This document shows positions 47,673 through 56,109 of a DNA stretch of 64,000 bases, one piece after another. The translations under genes and the position numbers were made by a program. Positions within the stretch are counted from its first letter, which is position 1. Every line of letters begins with the position of its first letter. Source of the DNA: Kineococcus sp. NBC_00420 (GTDB taxonomy: Bacteria; Actinomycetota; Actinomycetes; Actinomycetales; Kineococcaceae); the NCBI RefSeq assembly GCF_036021035.1, contig NZ_CP107930.1, positions 3,968,001-4,032,000 on the forward strand. The letters are read 5' to 3'. The notes under the pieces are model-generated. The model was not told where the DNA came from and did no database searches. It worked only from the letters and a program-made list of their open reading frames with translations.

Positions 47673-49568
47673 GTGACCGACACCTCCGCAGGGACCAGCG
47701 GGTCCCGCCGTCGCCTCCTGGTCCACCGCGCCGCCGTGCTCGGCCTCCCCCTCGCGCTGCTCGGCGGCGGGATCGGGGCGAGTGCCGTCGTGAGCGGGGT
47801 GCTGCAGCGGTCGGGGGCGGAGCACGCTCGTCTCGCCACGGACGCGGCCGCCGCCGAGGAGGCCGCCGCCCTGGGCGACGCGGTCCGCACCTACACCAGC
47901 ACGCTGGAGTCGCTGGCGACCGTCGTGGGCGACCAGCCGGCGCTCACCGACGACGACTTCCAGGACCTCACCGCCACGATGACCTCGCTGCCCGGGGTGG
48001 CCAACCTGACCTACACCGTTCCCGTCGCCGACGACCCGCAGGCCGTGGTCCGGGCGCAGCAGGAGCTGCGGGCCCAGCTCGGGACGCAGCTCAGCCTCAA
48101 ACCCCAGCCCACCACGATCGGTGAGCACCTCTTCGTCGTCAGCTACCGCGCGGTCGACGTCGTCGGTTCGGCCCTCGGCGCCGACGCGGCCGCGGTCCCG
48201 CAGATCGCGGTCGCGGCGACCGAGGCCCGCGACAGCGGTCGGGTCACCGTGACGGCCCCCTACGTCCTCCTCGCCGACCGCGTCCTCCCGGTCGAGCAGC
48301 AGCAGCAGTCCGTCCTCTTCGTGGCCCCCGTCGTCGGCGGTCCCGGCCAGGCCGACCGGGGCGTCTTCCGCGGCTGGGTCTCCGCCTCCTTCCGCACCGG
48401 CACCGTCCTGCGGTCCACCGCCGACCGGCACACCGCCGACCAGTCGGGTTCCCTGGGGGCGAATCTGACGCTGTGGGACACCACCGACGCGGCCGGCCCG
48501 CAGCGGCTCGCCACCGTCGATCCCGGGACCGCACTGGCGGACGTCTCCTCCGGTGCCGACGTCATCGCCGCCTCCCGCCGCTGGCGGTTGCAGGTGACCC
48601 CCACCGGGCGCGCCTACGCCGAGGAACTCGGCCACGCCCCGTCCGTCGCCTTCACCGCGGGCAGCACCGCGTCGTTGCTGCTGGCGGCCTTGCTGTTCTC
48701 GGTGACCTCCGGTCGCGAACGCGCCCGGCGCCGGGTCGAGCAGGCCACCGCGCAGCTCGCCGACGAGGTCGTCTCCCGCCGCCACAGCGAGGAGTCCCTG
48801 CGCACCCGCGAGTCGGAGCTGGGCGCCTACACGACCGTCGTCGCGGACCGGTTGCGCCTGCCCCTGGCGCGGCTGACCGCTCTGGCCGCCGCCTCGCGCG
48901 AGACGGAGACGTGGACGGCCGCCGACTGGCAGGACCGCCTCGACGCCGTCGACCACCGCCTCGACCGGGCCCGCCGGCTCGTGGACGACCTGCTCCTGTA
49001 CGCCCAGGTCAGCGAGACGGCGCTCACCGAACGCGCCGTCGACCTCTTCGCCACCGCGACGCTGGTCGCCGACGAGCAGGAGGCCCTCACCGCCCACCTG
49101 CCCGAGGACCTGCGACCGCGGATCGAGGTCGGGCCGCTGCCGGAGGTGGTCGGGGAACCCTGGCTGCTGCACCAGCTGCTCGCCCGCCTGGTGGACAACG
49201 CGGTCGTCCACGCCCCCGCCGGGCAGGCCGCCGTGGTCACCCTCGGCGCCGAGCTGACCGGTTCGCGGTTCCGCGGGGAGGTGTGGCGCATCGAGGTCCG
49301 GGACCGGGGCCTGGGCGTGCCCCTCGAGCAGCGCGCCGGCGTCTTCGAGCCCTTCGCGGGGGAGGACGCCGACGTCGAGCTCGGCGGCAACCACCTCAGC
49401 CTCGCCATCTGCCGCCGCATCGCGCTGCGCCTGGGCGGGGACATCGGCGTGGAGGACGACCCGCGCGGGGGCAGCGTCTTCTGGTTCACGCTGCCGGTGC
49501 GCAGCACGGCCGGGGTCCTCACGGCCCCGGTCGCGGCTCCCTCGACGGCGGTCCCCGCGCTCGGCTGA
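47673..49568 (+). CDS. CHASE sensor histidine kinase with His-to-Asp change in the H-box
   Basis: 631 residues. Helix about 15-42, a CHASE-type extracytoplasmic domain (about 55-250), second helix (about 322-344), coiled coil, then a HisKA-like helical pair and an HATPase domain (N-box LVDNAVVHAP at 506-515, G1 box DRGLGVP, G2 GGNHLSLAICRRI). In the H-box the LRxPL part is kept (394-398) but the residue two before it, normally the phospho-accepting His, is Asp392. Autophosphorylation on the usual site is therefore excluded. The C-terminal tail is Ala/Val/Pro-rich. GTG start, divergent from the exosortase operon across 119 bases. Confidence 0.9.
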   Translation: MTDTSAGTSGSRRRLLVHRAAVLGLPLALLGGGIGASAVVSGVLQRSGAEHARLATDAAAAEEAAALGDAVRTYTSTLESLATVVGDQPALTDDDFQDLTATMTSLPGVANLTYTVPVADDPQAVVRAQQELRAQLGTQLSLKPQPTTIGEHLFVVSYRAVDVVGSALGADAAAVPQIAVAATEARDSGRVTVTAPYVLLADRVLPVEQQQQSVLFVAPVVGGPGQADRGVFRGWVSASFRTGTVLRSTADRHTADQSGSLGANLTLWDTTDAAGPQRLATVDPGTALADVSSGADVIAASRRWRLQVTPTGRAYAEELGHAPSVAFTAGSTASLLLAALLFSVTSGRERARRRVEQATAQLADEVVSRRHSEESLRTRESELGAYTTVVADRLRLPLARLTALAAASRETETWTAADWQDRLDAVDHRLDRARRLVDDLLLYAQVSETALTERAVDLFATATLVADEQEALTAHLPEDLRPRIEVGPLPEVVGEPWLLHQLLARLVDNAVVHAPAGQAAVVTLGAELTGSRFRGEVWRIEVRDRGLGVPLEQRAGVFEPFAGEDADVELGGNHLSLAICRRIALRLGGDIGVEDDPRGGSVFWFTLPVRSTAGVLTAPVAAPSTAVPALG

Positions 49569-49588
49569 GCGTCCGCGGGCCGGGCGCG

Positions 49589-49594
49589 TACTCT
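49589..49594 (+). promoter_or_regulatory. -10 element of ahcY
   Basis: TACTCT; 6 bases downstream is the base at which the structured leader begins (49601). A weak match without an evident -35. Confidence 0.4.
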
Positions 49595-49600
49595 GGGGGG

Positions 49601-49650
49601 AGCTCCGGCGTCCGGTGATGCCGAGTGGCCCAGAGGGGCCGCGCCGGGAG
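49601..49650 (+). ncRNA. Structured mRNA leader of ahcY, class unknown
   Basis: Outer stem CUCCGGCG (49603-49610) with CGCCGGGAG (49642-49650, one bulged G). Inside is the hairpin GGCCC-AGAG-GGGCC (49627-49640). It occupies the first 50 bases of the predicted leader and stops 29 bases before the ahcY ATG. A metabolite sensor is possible since ahcY degrades S-adenosylhomocysteine, but the conserved core of known SAH riboswitches is not recognisable. Confidence 0.35.
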
Positions 49651-49679
49651 ACCGTCACAGACCGCACGAGAGGACAACC

Positions 49680-51143
49680 ATGTCTTTCGAGTACCAGGTC
49701 CGGGACCTTTCCCTGGCCGAAGCCGGACGCCACGAGCTGCGTCTGGCCGAGCACGAGATGCCCGGGCTCATGGCGCTGCGCGCCGAGTTCGGCGAGGCCC
49801 AGCCACTGGCCGGCGCCCGCATCGCAGGGTCCCTGCACATGACGGTGCAGACCGCCGTCCTCATCGAGACCCTCGTCGCCCTCGGCGCCGAGGTCCGCTG
49901 GGCCAGCTGCAACATCTTCTCCACCCAGGACCAGGCCGCCTCGGCGATCGTCGTGGGCGCGGGCACCGTCGAGGAGCCCGCCGGCGTCCCCGTCTTCGCC
50001 TGGAAGGGGGAGACCCTCGAGGAGTACTGGGCGCTCGCCGACCGGATCTTCGACTGGGGCACCGACGCCGAGGGCCACCGCATCGGCCCGAACATGATCC
50101 TCGACGACGGTGGCGACGCCACCATGCTCGTCCTCGAGGGCAAGCGCTTCGAGGCCGCCGGGGCCGTCCCCGCGACGACCGAGGAGGACTCCGAGGAGTA
50201 CGCGGTCGTCCTCGAACTGCTCCGCAAGAGCATCGCCGAGGACCCCGAGCGCTGGACCCGCATCGCGGCCCAGATCCAGGGCGTCACCGAGGAGACGACC
50301 ACCGGGGTGCACCGCCTCGCGGAGTACTTCCGCAACGGCGTGCTGCCCTTCCCGGCGATCAACGTCAACGACTCGGTGACGAAGTCGAAGTTCGACAACA
50401 AGTACGGCACCCGCCACTCGCTGATCGACGGCATCAACCGCGGGACCGACATCCTCATCGGCGGCAAGACGGCCGTCGTGTTCGGCTACGGCGACGTCGG
50501 CAAGGGTTCCGCGGAATCCCTGCGCGGCCAGGGTGCGCGCGTCGTCGTCACCGAGGTCGACCCCATCAACGCCCTGCAGGCCGCGATGGACGGGTTCCAG
50601 GTCGTCCGCCTCGAGGACGTCGTCGAGACCGCCGACATCTTCATCACCGCGACGGGCAACAAGGACGTCATCATGGCGGCCGACATCGCGAAGATGAAGC
50701 ACCAGGCCCTCGTCGGCAACATCGGTCACTTCGACAACGAGATCGACATCGCCGGTCTGGCGAAGATCCCCGGGGTCGAGAAGATCGAGATCAAGCCGCA
50801 GGTCCACGAGTGGCGCATCCCCGCGAGCGGAGACGTTGCCGCGCACAGCATCATCATGCTGTCCGAGGGGCGCCTGCTGAACCTCGGCAACGCGACGGGG
50901 CACCCCAGCTTCGTGATGTCGAACTCGTTCACCAACCAGGTCCTCGGCCAGATCGAGGTCTTCACCAAGCCCGCGGAGTACCCCGTCGGCGTCCACCGCC
51001 TGCCGAAGCACCTCGACGAGAAGGTCGCGCGCCTGCACCTCGACGCGCTCGGCGTGCACCTGACGGAACTCACGAAGTCGCAGGCCGAGTACCTCGGCGT
51101 CGACGTCGAGGGTCCGTACAAGTCCGACCACTACCGGTACTGA
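49680..51143 (+). CDS. ahcY: Adenosylhomocysteinase
   Basis: 487 residues. Hydrolyses S-adenosylhomocysteine to adenosine and homocysteine with bound NAD in the cytosol, keeping methyltransferases free of product inhibition. Key parts are present: [37 protein letters not shown], the NAD motif [15 protein letters not shown], and the C-terminal KSDHYRY for NAD contact. The insertion near 160-200 is the form typical of actinobacteria. ATG with GAGAGGA ribosome site 5 bases upstream. In mycobacteria sahH lies downstream of the manB/manA block; here an 11-kb accessory block stands between. Confidence 0.97.
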   Translation: MSFEYQVRDLSLAEAGRHELRLAEHEMPGLMALRAEFGEAQPLAGARIAGSLHMTVQTAVLIETLVALGAEVRWASCNIFSTQDQAASAIVVGAGTVEEPAGVPVFAWKGETLEEYWALADRIFDWGTDAEGHRIGPNMILDDGGDATMLVLEGKRFEAAGAVPATTEEDSEEYAVVLELLRKSIAEDPERWTRIAAQIQGVTEETTTGVHRLAEYFRNGVLPFPAINVNDSVTKSKFDNKYGTRHSLIDGINRGTDILIGGKTAVVFGYGDVGKGSAESLRGQGARVVVTEVDPINALQAAMDGFQVVRLEDVVETADIFITATGNKDVIMAADIAKMKHQALVGNIGHFDNEIDIAGLAKIPGVEKIEIKPQVHEWRIPASGDVAAHSIIMLSEGRLLNLGNATGHPSFVMSNSFTNQVLGQIEVFTKPAEYPVGVHRLPKHLDEKVARLHLDALGVHLTELTKSQAEYLGVDVEGPYKSDHYRY

Positions 51144-51162
51144 GTCCTCACCGCCGGTGTGA

Positions 51163-51192
51163 CGCCCGGCACCCCTCGTGGGGTGCCGGGCG
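51163..51192. terminator. Perfect 13-bp hairpin between ahcY and ppk2
   Basis: CGCCCGGCACCCC (51163-51175), loop TCGT, GGGGTGCCGGGCG (51180-51192), followed by TTCTC. Convergent genes on both sides; the clearest terminator in the window. Confidence 0.85.
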
Positions 51193-51195
51193 TTC

Positions 51196-52086
51196 TCAGT
51201 CCCCGGGGGCCCGCTCGGTCAAGGTGGGGAACACGTGTCCCGGGTCCTCGCCCTGTTCCAGCACCCGGCCGGCGGGGCCGAGACCGACGATGAGCGGGTC
51301 GGGGGTCCCCACGACGTCGAGGTCCTTGTCGTCGTAGGGGAGCATCGCCAGGACGTGGCGCATCGCCTCGATCCGGGCCCGCTTCTTGTCGTTGCTGCGG
51401 ATCGTCGTCCAGGGCGCATCGGCGGTGTCGGTGTAGAAGAACATCGCCTCCTTGGCCTCGGTGTAGTCGTCCCAGCGGTCGAGCGACTGCAGGTCCATGT
51501 CGGAGAGCTTCCAGCGCCGCACCGGGTCCTCGGCGCGCGACGCGAACCGGGTCCGCTGTTCGGCCCGGGAGACGGAGAACCACATCTTCACCAGCCGGAT
51601 GCCGCTGCGGACCCACATCCGCTCCAGCTCCGGCACCTGGCGCATGAACTCCAGGTACTCGGTGGGGGAGGCGAAACCCATCACCCGCTCCACCCCGGCC
51701 CGGTTGTACCAGGACCGGTCGAACAGGACGATCTCCCCGCCCACCGGCAGGTGCTGGACGTAGCGCTGGAAGTACCACTGCGTGCGCTCGCGGTCCGTCG
51801 GCTTCTCGAGGGCGACGACCCGCGCACCGCGCGGGTTGAGGTTCTCGGTGAACCGCTTGATCGTCCCCCCCTTGCCGGCCGCGTCGCGCCCCTCGAAGAG
51901 CAGGACGACCTTCTCCTCGCGCGCCTTGACCCAGCTCTGCAGCTTCAGCAGCTCGATCTGCAGGCCCTGCTTGAGCTTCTCGTACTCCTTGCGGGACATC
52001 TTCTCCTCGTAGGGGTAGCCCTCCCGCCAGGTCTCGTCGCCGCCGTCGGCGCTCCCGACCGCCTCTTCCACCTCGTGGTCCTTCAC
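51196..52086 (-). CDS. ppk2: Polyphosphate kinase 2
   Basis: 296 residues, one-domain PPK2. Moves phosphate between polyphosphate and nucleoside diphosphates or monophosphates in the cytosol. Walker A LFEGRDAAGKGGTI, Walker B FDRSWYNRAGVE, and the lid RRWKLSDMDLQS are present, as is an N-terminal YEEKMSRKEYEKLKQGLQIELLKLQ helix characteristic of class I. GTG at 52086 was chosen because family similarity ends there; the open frame upstream is low-complexity. A stringent or energy-reserve role fits with glgX nearby. Confidence 0.95.
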   Translation of the reverse strand: MKDHEVEEAVGSADGGDETWREGYPYEEKMSRKEYEKLKQGLQIELLKLQSWVKAREEKVVLLFEGRDAAGKGGTIKRFTENLNPRGARVVALEKPTDRERTQWYFQRYVQHLPVGGEIVLFDRSWYNRAGVERVMGFASPTEYLEFMRQVPELERMWVRSGIRLVKMWFSVSRAEQRTRFASRAEDPVRRWKLSDMDLQSLDRWDDYTEAKEAMFFYTDTADAPWTTIRSNDKKRARIEAMRHVLAMLPYDDKDLDVVGTPDPLIVGLGPAGRVLEQGEDPGHVFPTLTERAPGD

Positions 52087-52127
52087 CTCGCGGACGTGCC
52101 CCGCGAGCGCCCCGGTGAAACATCCCG

Positions 52128-52409
52128 GTGCGCGCGAGCGCGCGAGCGCTGGTGGACTGGTGGGGTGAGCCACGTCGTCGCACCGGTCCGGTCGGCGCTC
52201 TTCGGCGACTCCCCGCCGTCGTCGTGGTGGGCGCCCACGACCTGACGCACTTCGTGCCGGTCCCGGAGGTCGTCGCGCACCTCGCCGCCGACCCGTCGAT
52301 GTTCTCCGCGGACCGCTTCCACCCCTCCGCGGCCGGCTACCGCGCGATCGCCGCCGCGCTCGCCCCGGTGCTGCGCACGGCCGCGCGTGCCCTCCGGCAG
52401 GCCCCCTGA
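52128..52409 (+). pseudogene. Remnant of an SGNH/GDSL hydrolase
   Basis: About 93 codons. The middle contains a block III-like VVVVGAHDLTHFVPV (normally G-x-N-D, here Asn is His), and the end has the block V signature DRFHPSAAGYRAIAAALAPVL with catalytic Asp and His. The N-terminal GDS nucleophile block is absent and only about 30 residues separate blocks III and V, where about 90 are normal. The gene has therefore lost its start and an inner segment. The GTG used has no family similarity. Part of the 335-base interval between ppk2 and the next gene; otherwise nothing is seen there. Confidence 0.7.
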
Positions 52410-52421
52410 GATCCTGGCGGG

Positions 52422-52664
52422 GTGAACCTGGAGGACGCCGCGTCGTGGGCCACCATCGCCGGGGGAGTCGCGGTGCTCGCGGCGTTCCTGCGCGGGTGCG
52501 TCCTCGTGGCGATGAAGTACCACGCCCGGGAGGTCCGCCGGTGGGAACGGACCGAGGCGGGGCTGGACTCGGGGAGGTTGCGCTGGTGGAACGGGGTCCG
52601 GGCCCGGTGGCGACTGCTCTGGGCGAAGGGCCGGTTGCGCACCCGCCGGGAGGAGCAGGACTAG
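52422..52664 (+). CDS. Small hypothetical membrane protein
   Basis: 80 residues. One N-terminal membrane helix (about 9-30, ASWATIAGGVAVLAAFLRGCVLVAM) and a basic, Trp/Arg-rich cytoplasmic tail. No family recognised. GTG start 6 bases behind a weak GATCCT box, possibly leaderless. It is between an SGNH remnant and glgX. Confidence 0.6.
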   Translation: MNLEDAASWATIAGGVAVLAAFLRGCVLVAMKYHAREVRRWERTEAGLDSGRLRWWNGVRARWRLLWAKGRLRTRREEQD

Positions 52665-52705
52665 ATCGACTCGCGGGACCCCGGTTTCTGCCCGACGATC
52701 TCGAG

Positions 52706-54727
52706 GTGGACAACAGCACCCCCTACCCCCTCGGCGTGACGATCCGCCAGGACGGGTTGAACGTCGCCCTGTACTCCGAGACCGCCGAGGCGGTCGACGT
52801 CGCCGTCTTCGGCGAGGACGGCGCCGAGACCCGTCACCGGCTGGCGCAGCGCACCGGTCACGTCTTCCACGGCGTCGTCCCCGGCGGCGCCGGCACCCGC
52901 TACGGGTTCCGCGTGCACGGCGAGTGGGAACCCGCGGAGGGCCTGCGGCACAACGCCGCGAAACTCCTGCTGGACCCCTACACCCGGGCGGTCGAGGGCC
53001 AGTGGGGCGCCGGCGAGGAGACCTTCGGGCACACCTTCGCCGACCCCGAGCAGCGCAACGACGCCGACTCCGCCCCGTCGGTGCCGCGTTCCGTCGTCGT
53101 CGACCCGTCCTTCGACTGGTCCGGGGACACCGCTCCGCGCACCCCGCTGGCCGACACCGTCGTCTACGAGGTCCACGTCAAGGGTTTCACCCAGCAGCAC
53201 CCCGACGTGCCCGAGGAGATCCGCGGCACCTACGCCGGCCTCGCGCACCCGGCCGCGATCGAGCACCTCACCGACCTCGGTGTGACGGCCGTCGAACTGC
53301 TGCCCGTGCACCAGTTCGTCCAGGACTCCCACCTGGCCGAGAAGGGCCTGCGCAACTACTGGGGCTACAACTCGATCGGGTTCTTCGCCCCGCACAACGA
53401 GTACAGCGCGGCCGGCGACGGCGGTGGCCAGGTGCGCGAGTTCCAGGAGATGCTGAAGGCCCTGCACGCCGCGGGTCTCGAGGTCATCCTCGACGTCGTC
53501 TACAACCACACGGCCGAGGGCAACCACATGGGCCCGACGCTCTCCCTCAAGGGCATCGACAACGGCTCCTACTACCGCGTGGTCGAGGAGGAGCCGGAGA
53601 ACTACTTCGACACCACCGGCACCGGCAACAGCCTCAACGTCTCCCACCCCGCGGCGCTGCAGCTGATCCTCGACTCGCTGCGCTACTGGGTGACCGAGAT
53701 GCACGTCGACGGGTTCCGGTTCGACCTCGCGACGACGCTCACCCGGCAGTGGGGCGACGCGCACGTCCACTCCGCGTTCCTCGACATCGTGCACCAGGAC
53801 CCGGTGCTGGCCGGGGTGAAGCTCATCGCCGAACCGTGGGACACCGCCGGGTACCAGGTCGGAGGGTTCCCGGCGCGCTGGTCGGAGTGGAACGGGAAGT
53901 ACCGCGACGACGTCCGCGACTTCTGGCGCGGGCAGAGCACGCTCGGGGACTTCACGAAGCGTCTCACGGGCAGCCCCGACGTCTACGAGGCCGACCGCCG
54001 CTCCCCGCTGTGCAGCGTCAACTTCCTCACCGCCCACGACGGGTTCACCCTCGCCGACCTCACCGCCTACGACGAGAAGCGCAACGAGGCCAACGGCGAG
54101 GACAGCAAGGACGGCGAGAGCGACAACCGCTCCTGGAACTGCGGCGCCGAGGGCCCGACCGACGACGAGACCGTCAACGCGTTGCGCGACCGCCAGCGCC
54201 GCAACCTGCTGACCACCCTGCTGCTCTCGGCCGGGGTGCCCATGATCCTGGGCGGGGACGAGATGGCCCGCACCCAGAACGGCAACAACAACGCCTACTG
54301 CCAGGACGACGAGATCTCCTGGTTCGACTGGGAGAACGCCGACCGCGAGCTGCTGGCGTTCACCCGCGACCTGCTGACGCTGCGTCGGGAGACCTCCGCG
54401 CTGCGCGGGGCCTGGTACCGCGGCGACGGTCTCGATGGTTCGCCCGACGCGGTGCTCTCGCTGCGCGCCGACGGTGAACCCATGACGCAGGCGGAGTGGG
54501 ACGACGGCAACGCCCGGGCCTACGCCGTGCAGTTCAAGGCCGAGGGGTCGCCCACGGTCCTGCTGCTCGTCAACGGGGCCACCAACCCCGTCGAGTTCAC
54601 CGTCCCGAAGCCGCCCGCCGGTCCCTGGAAGCTCGCCGTGTCCTCCGACCCGCAGCAGGACGTCGGCCGTGAGGTCGAGACCCTGCTCGTGGGGGAGTGG
54701 TCGACGACGGTCCTGCGTTCGGCCTGA
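52706..54727 (+). CDS. glgX: Glycogen debranching enzyme
   Basis: 673 residues. Isoamylase-type GH13 enzyme that removes alpha-1,6 branches from glycogen. N-terminal CBM48 domain (about 1-110), catalytic barrel (about 150-530) with VIYNHT-equivalent DVVYNHTAEG, nucleophile in GFRFDLAT, acid/base in LIAEPWD, stabiliser in LTAHDGFTLADL, and a beta C-terminal domain. All catalytic residues are there. GTG at 52706 gives the usual N-terminus (DNSTPYPLGVTI). Its mRNA ends at a hairpin that also covers the start of the next gene. Confidence 0.95.
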   Translation: MDNSTPYPLGVTIRQDGLNVALYSETAEAVDVAVFGEDGAETRHRLAQRTGHVFHGVVPGGAGTRYGFRVHGEWEPAEGLRHNAAKLLLDPYTRAVEGQWGAGEETFGHTFADPEQRNDADSAPSVPRSVVVDPSFDWSGDTAPRTPLADTVVYEVHVKGFTQQHPDVPEEIRGTYAGLAHPAAIEHLTDLGVTAVELLPVHQFVQDSHLAEKGLRNYWGYNSIGFFAPHNEYSAAGDGGGQVREFQEMLKALHAAGLEVILDVVYNHTAEGNHMGPTLSLKGIDNGSYYRVVEEEPENYFDTTGTGNSLNVSHPAALQLILDSLRYWVTEMHVDGFRFDLATTLTRQWGDAHVHSAFLDIVHQDPVLAGVKLIAEPWDTAGYQVGGFPARWSEWNGKYRDDVRDFWRGQSTLGDFTKRLTGSPDVYEADRRSPLCSVNFLTAHDGFTLADLTAYDEKRNEANGEDSKDGESDNRSWNCGAEGPTDDETVNALRDRQRRNLLTTLLLSAGVPMILGGDEMARTQNGNNNAYCQDDEISWFDWENADRELLAFTRDLLTLRRETSALRGAWYRGDGLDGSPDAVLSLRADGEPMTQAEWDDGNARAYAVQFKAEGSPTVLLLVNGATNPVEFTVPKPPAGPWKLAVSSDPQQDVGREVETLLVGEWSTTVLRSA

Positions 54728-54742
54728 AACTCCTGGCGTGAC

Positions 54743-54775
54743 CTCTCACCCGGCGCGATGATCGCCGGGTGAGAG
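54743..54775. terminator. 13-bp hairpin after glgX covering the next gene's start
   Basis: CTCTCACCCGGCG (54743-54755), loop CGATGAT, CGCCGGGTGAGAG (54763-54775). The GTG of the following gene (54769) lies within the right arm, and its possible -10 box GATGAT (54757-54762) begins in the loop. Confidence 0.75.
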
Positions 54776-55248
54776 TTCACCGCTGGCCACCCGCCGTCGA
54801 ACCCGACGAGCTCGGGGCGATCGTCCACGGCCCGGTGGTCCTGGCCCGCTCGCCGGGGGTCGTGGCGGCCCTGCGGTGCGTCTTCGCGCACACGGGCGGG
54901 TTGTCGTTGCCCTTCGTGCTGCGCGCCGAAGGGGTGCAGGCGGAGGCGGCGAACCGGCAGAGCACGAGTCACCGGCTCGCTCTGGAGGACATCGGTCCGG
55001 GGACGTTCTCCGAACCCCGGGTCGTCGTCCGGGTCGGGGAGGCCGAGGGACTGGCGGACGCCTCCCAGGCCACCTCGTCGGGAGGCGATGACGCCTACGA
55101 CCTCGACGCCAACTTCTGGATCGACGCGCTCCCCACCGACGGCCGGATCGTCGTCACCGTGAGCTGGGTGCAGGCCGGGCTCGGGGAGTCCCGGACCGAG
55201 CTCCGGCTCCGGCCGTGGACCGGGGACGACGTCCTGCGGTTGCTCTAG
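54769..55248 (+). CDS. Hypothetical protein
   Basis: 159 residues, soluble, mostly beta-rich (VVLARSPGVVAALRCVFAH, GGLSLPFVLRAEGVQAE, RIVVTVSWVQAGLGESRTELRLRPW). No recognised domain. GTG start lies inside the right arm of the glgX terminator; a leaderless transcript would begin at this codon and avoid the hairpin. It converges on the RDD gene with a 4-base overlap. Confidence 0.65.
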   Translation: MRVHRWPPAVEPDELGAIVHGPVVLARSPGVVAALRCVFAHTGGLSLPFVLRAEGVQAEAANRQSTSHRLALEDIGPGTFSEPRVVVRVGEAEGLADASQATSSGGDDAYDLDANFWIDALPTDGRIVVTVSWVQAGLGESRTELRLRPWTGDDVLRLL

Positions 55249-56063
55249 GCCCGCCCGATCGTCCGTTCGAGTTCTCGGGTCCGCGCCTCGCGACGTTGCA
55301 TCCGCTCGAAGTCGCGGTCGCGACGTTCGACGAGGACGGCCACGAGGAAGCGTTCCGGGTCGGCCTGCGCGGGCGGGGCGGGGTTCACGAACGGGATCAG
55401 CGCCCCGGCGAGCTGGAGGCCCAGCGCGGTCCGCGAAGCGGGGTTGAGGGTGGCCGTGCGGGCGAGGAACTGCCGGGCCGCCGTCGTGGTGTCGAGCGGG
55501 AGCCGGCCGATGTCGGCGGTGCGGGCCCAGCCCGCCAGTTCCGGCGGCATCGGCGGCAGCGGGACGTGGCGGGCGGAACTGCGTTCGCGCACGACGTAGG
55601 TCCCGGCCAGCAGGTCGCCGACCCGCTTGCCCCGCTGGGTGATCAGCGAGCAGATGATCGCCGGGCTGCCCGCCAGGCTCCAGAGTTCGAAGAGCCCCAG
55701 GACGGCGCGCACGAGGGAGTGCCGGAAGCGCACCGGGCCGCCGTCGTCGCGCACGACGCGGACGCCCATGACGAGCTTGCCCACCGTGCGCCCGCGGGTC
55801 GCGGTCTCGACCGCGACGGGGATGCCGACGAAGCAGAGCACCGTCTCGGCCAGCGTGATCGCCGCGGAGGCGGCCTCGTCGGTGTCGGAGAGCAGCGCCG
55901 ACGTCCCCCACAGCAGCGCGCCGAAGACGAGGCCGACGATCACGGCGTCCAGCAGCGCGGAGAGCATCCGGGACGCGAACGACGCCGCGCGCAGGCCGAG
56001 GACGACGGCCTCACCGGTGACGATCTCGCCGACGGGTTCCCCGACCGGGCCAGCAGCACTCAC
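55245..56063 (-). CDS. RDD family membrane protein
   Basis: 272 residues with four or five membrane helices. The RDD signature lies at the start of the first helix (LRAASFASRMLSALLDAVIVGLVFG), with the conserved GRTVGKLVMGVRVVRDDGG and RHSLVRAVLGLFELW, and the GKRVGDLLAGTYVVRE. The C-terminal soluble tail (about 200-272) is Arg/Glu-rich. Proposed transport role is not established. Of two adjacent GTGs, 56063 is 6 bases behind TACGGT and was chosen. Confidence 0.9.
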   Translation of the reverse strand: MSAAGPVGEPVGEIVTGEAVVLGLRAASFASRMLSALLDAVIVGLVFGALLWGTSALLSDTDEAASAAITLAETVLCFVGIPVAVETATRGRTVGKLVMGVRVVRDDGGPVRFRHSLVRAVLGLFELWSLAGSPAIICSLITQRGKRVGDLLAGTYVVRERSSARHVPLPPMPPELAGWARTADIGRLPLDTTTAARQFLARTATLNPASRTALGLQLAGALIPFVNPAPPAQADPERFLVAVLVERRDRDFERMQRREARTRELERTIGRA

Positions 56064-56109
56064 CACCCCACCGTATCCGGGCGGCCCGACCCGGGTGCAC
56101 GATGCTGGA

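Noticed and set aside
49618-49660. tRNA-like stretch in the ahcY leader (GCCGAGTGGCCCAGAGG resembles a class II D-arm)
   Set aside because: No matching acceptor stem, anticodon arm or T-arm can be folded around it.
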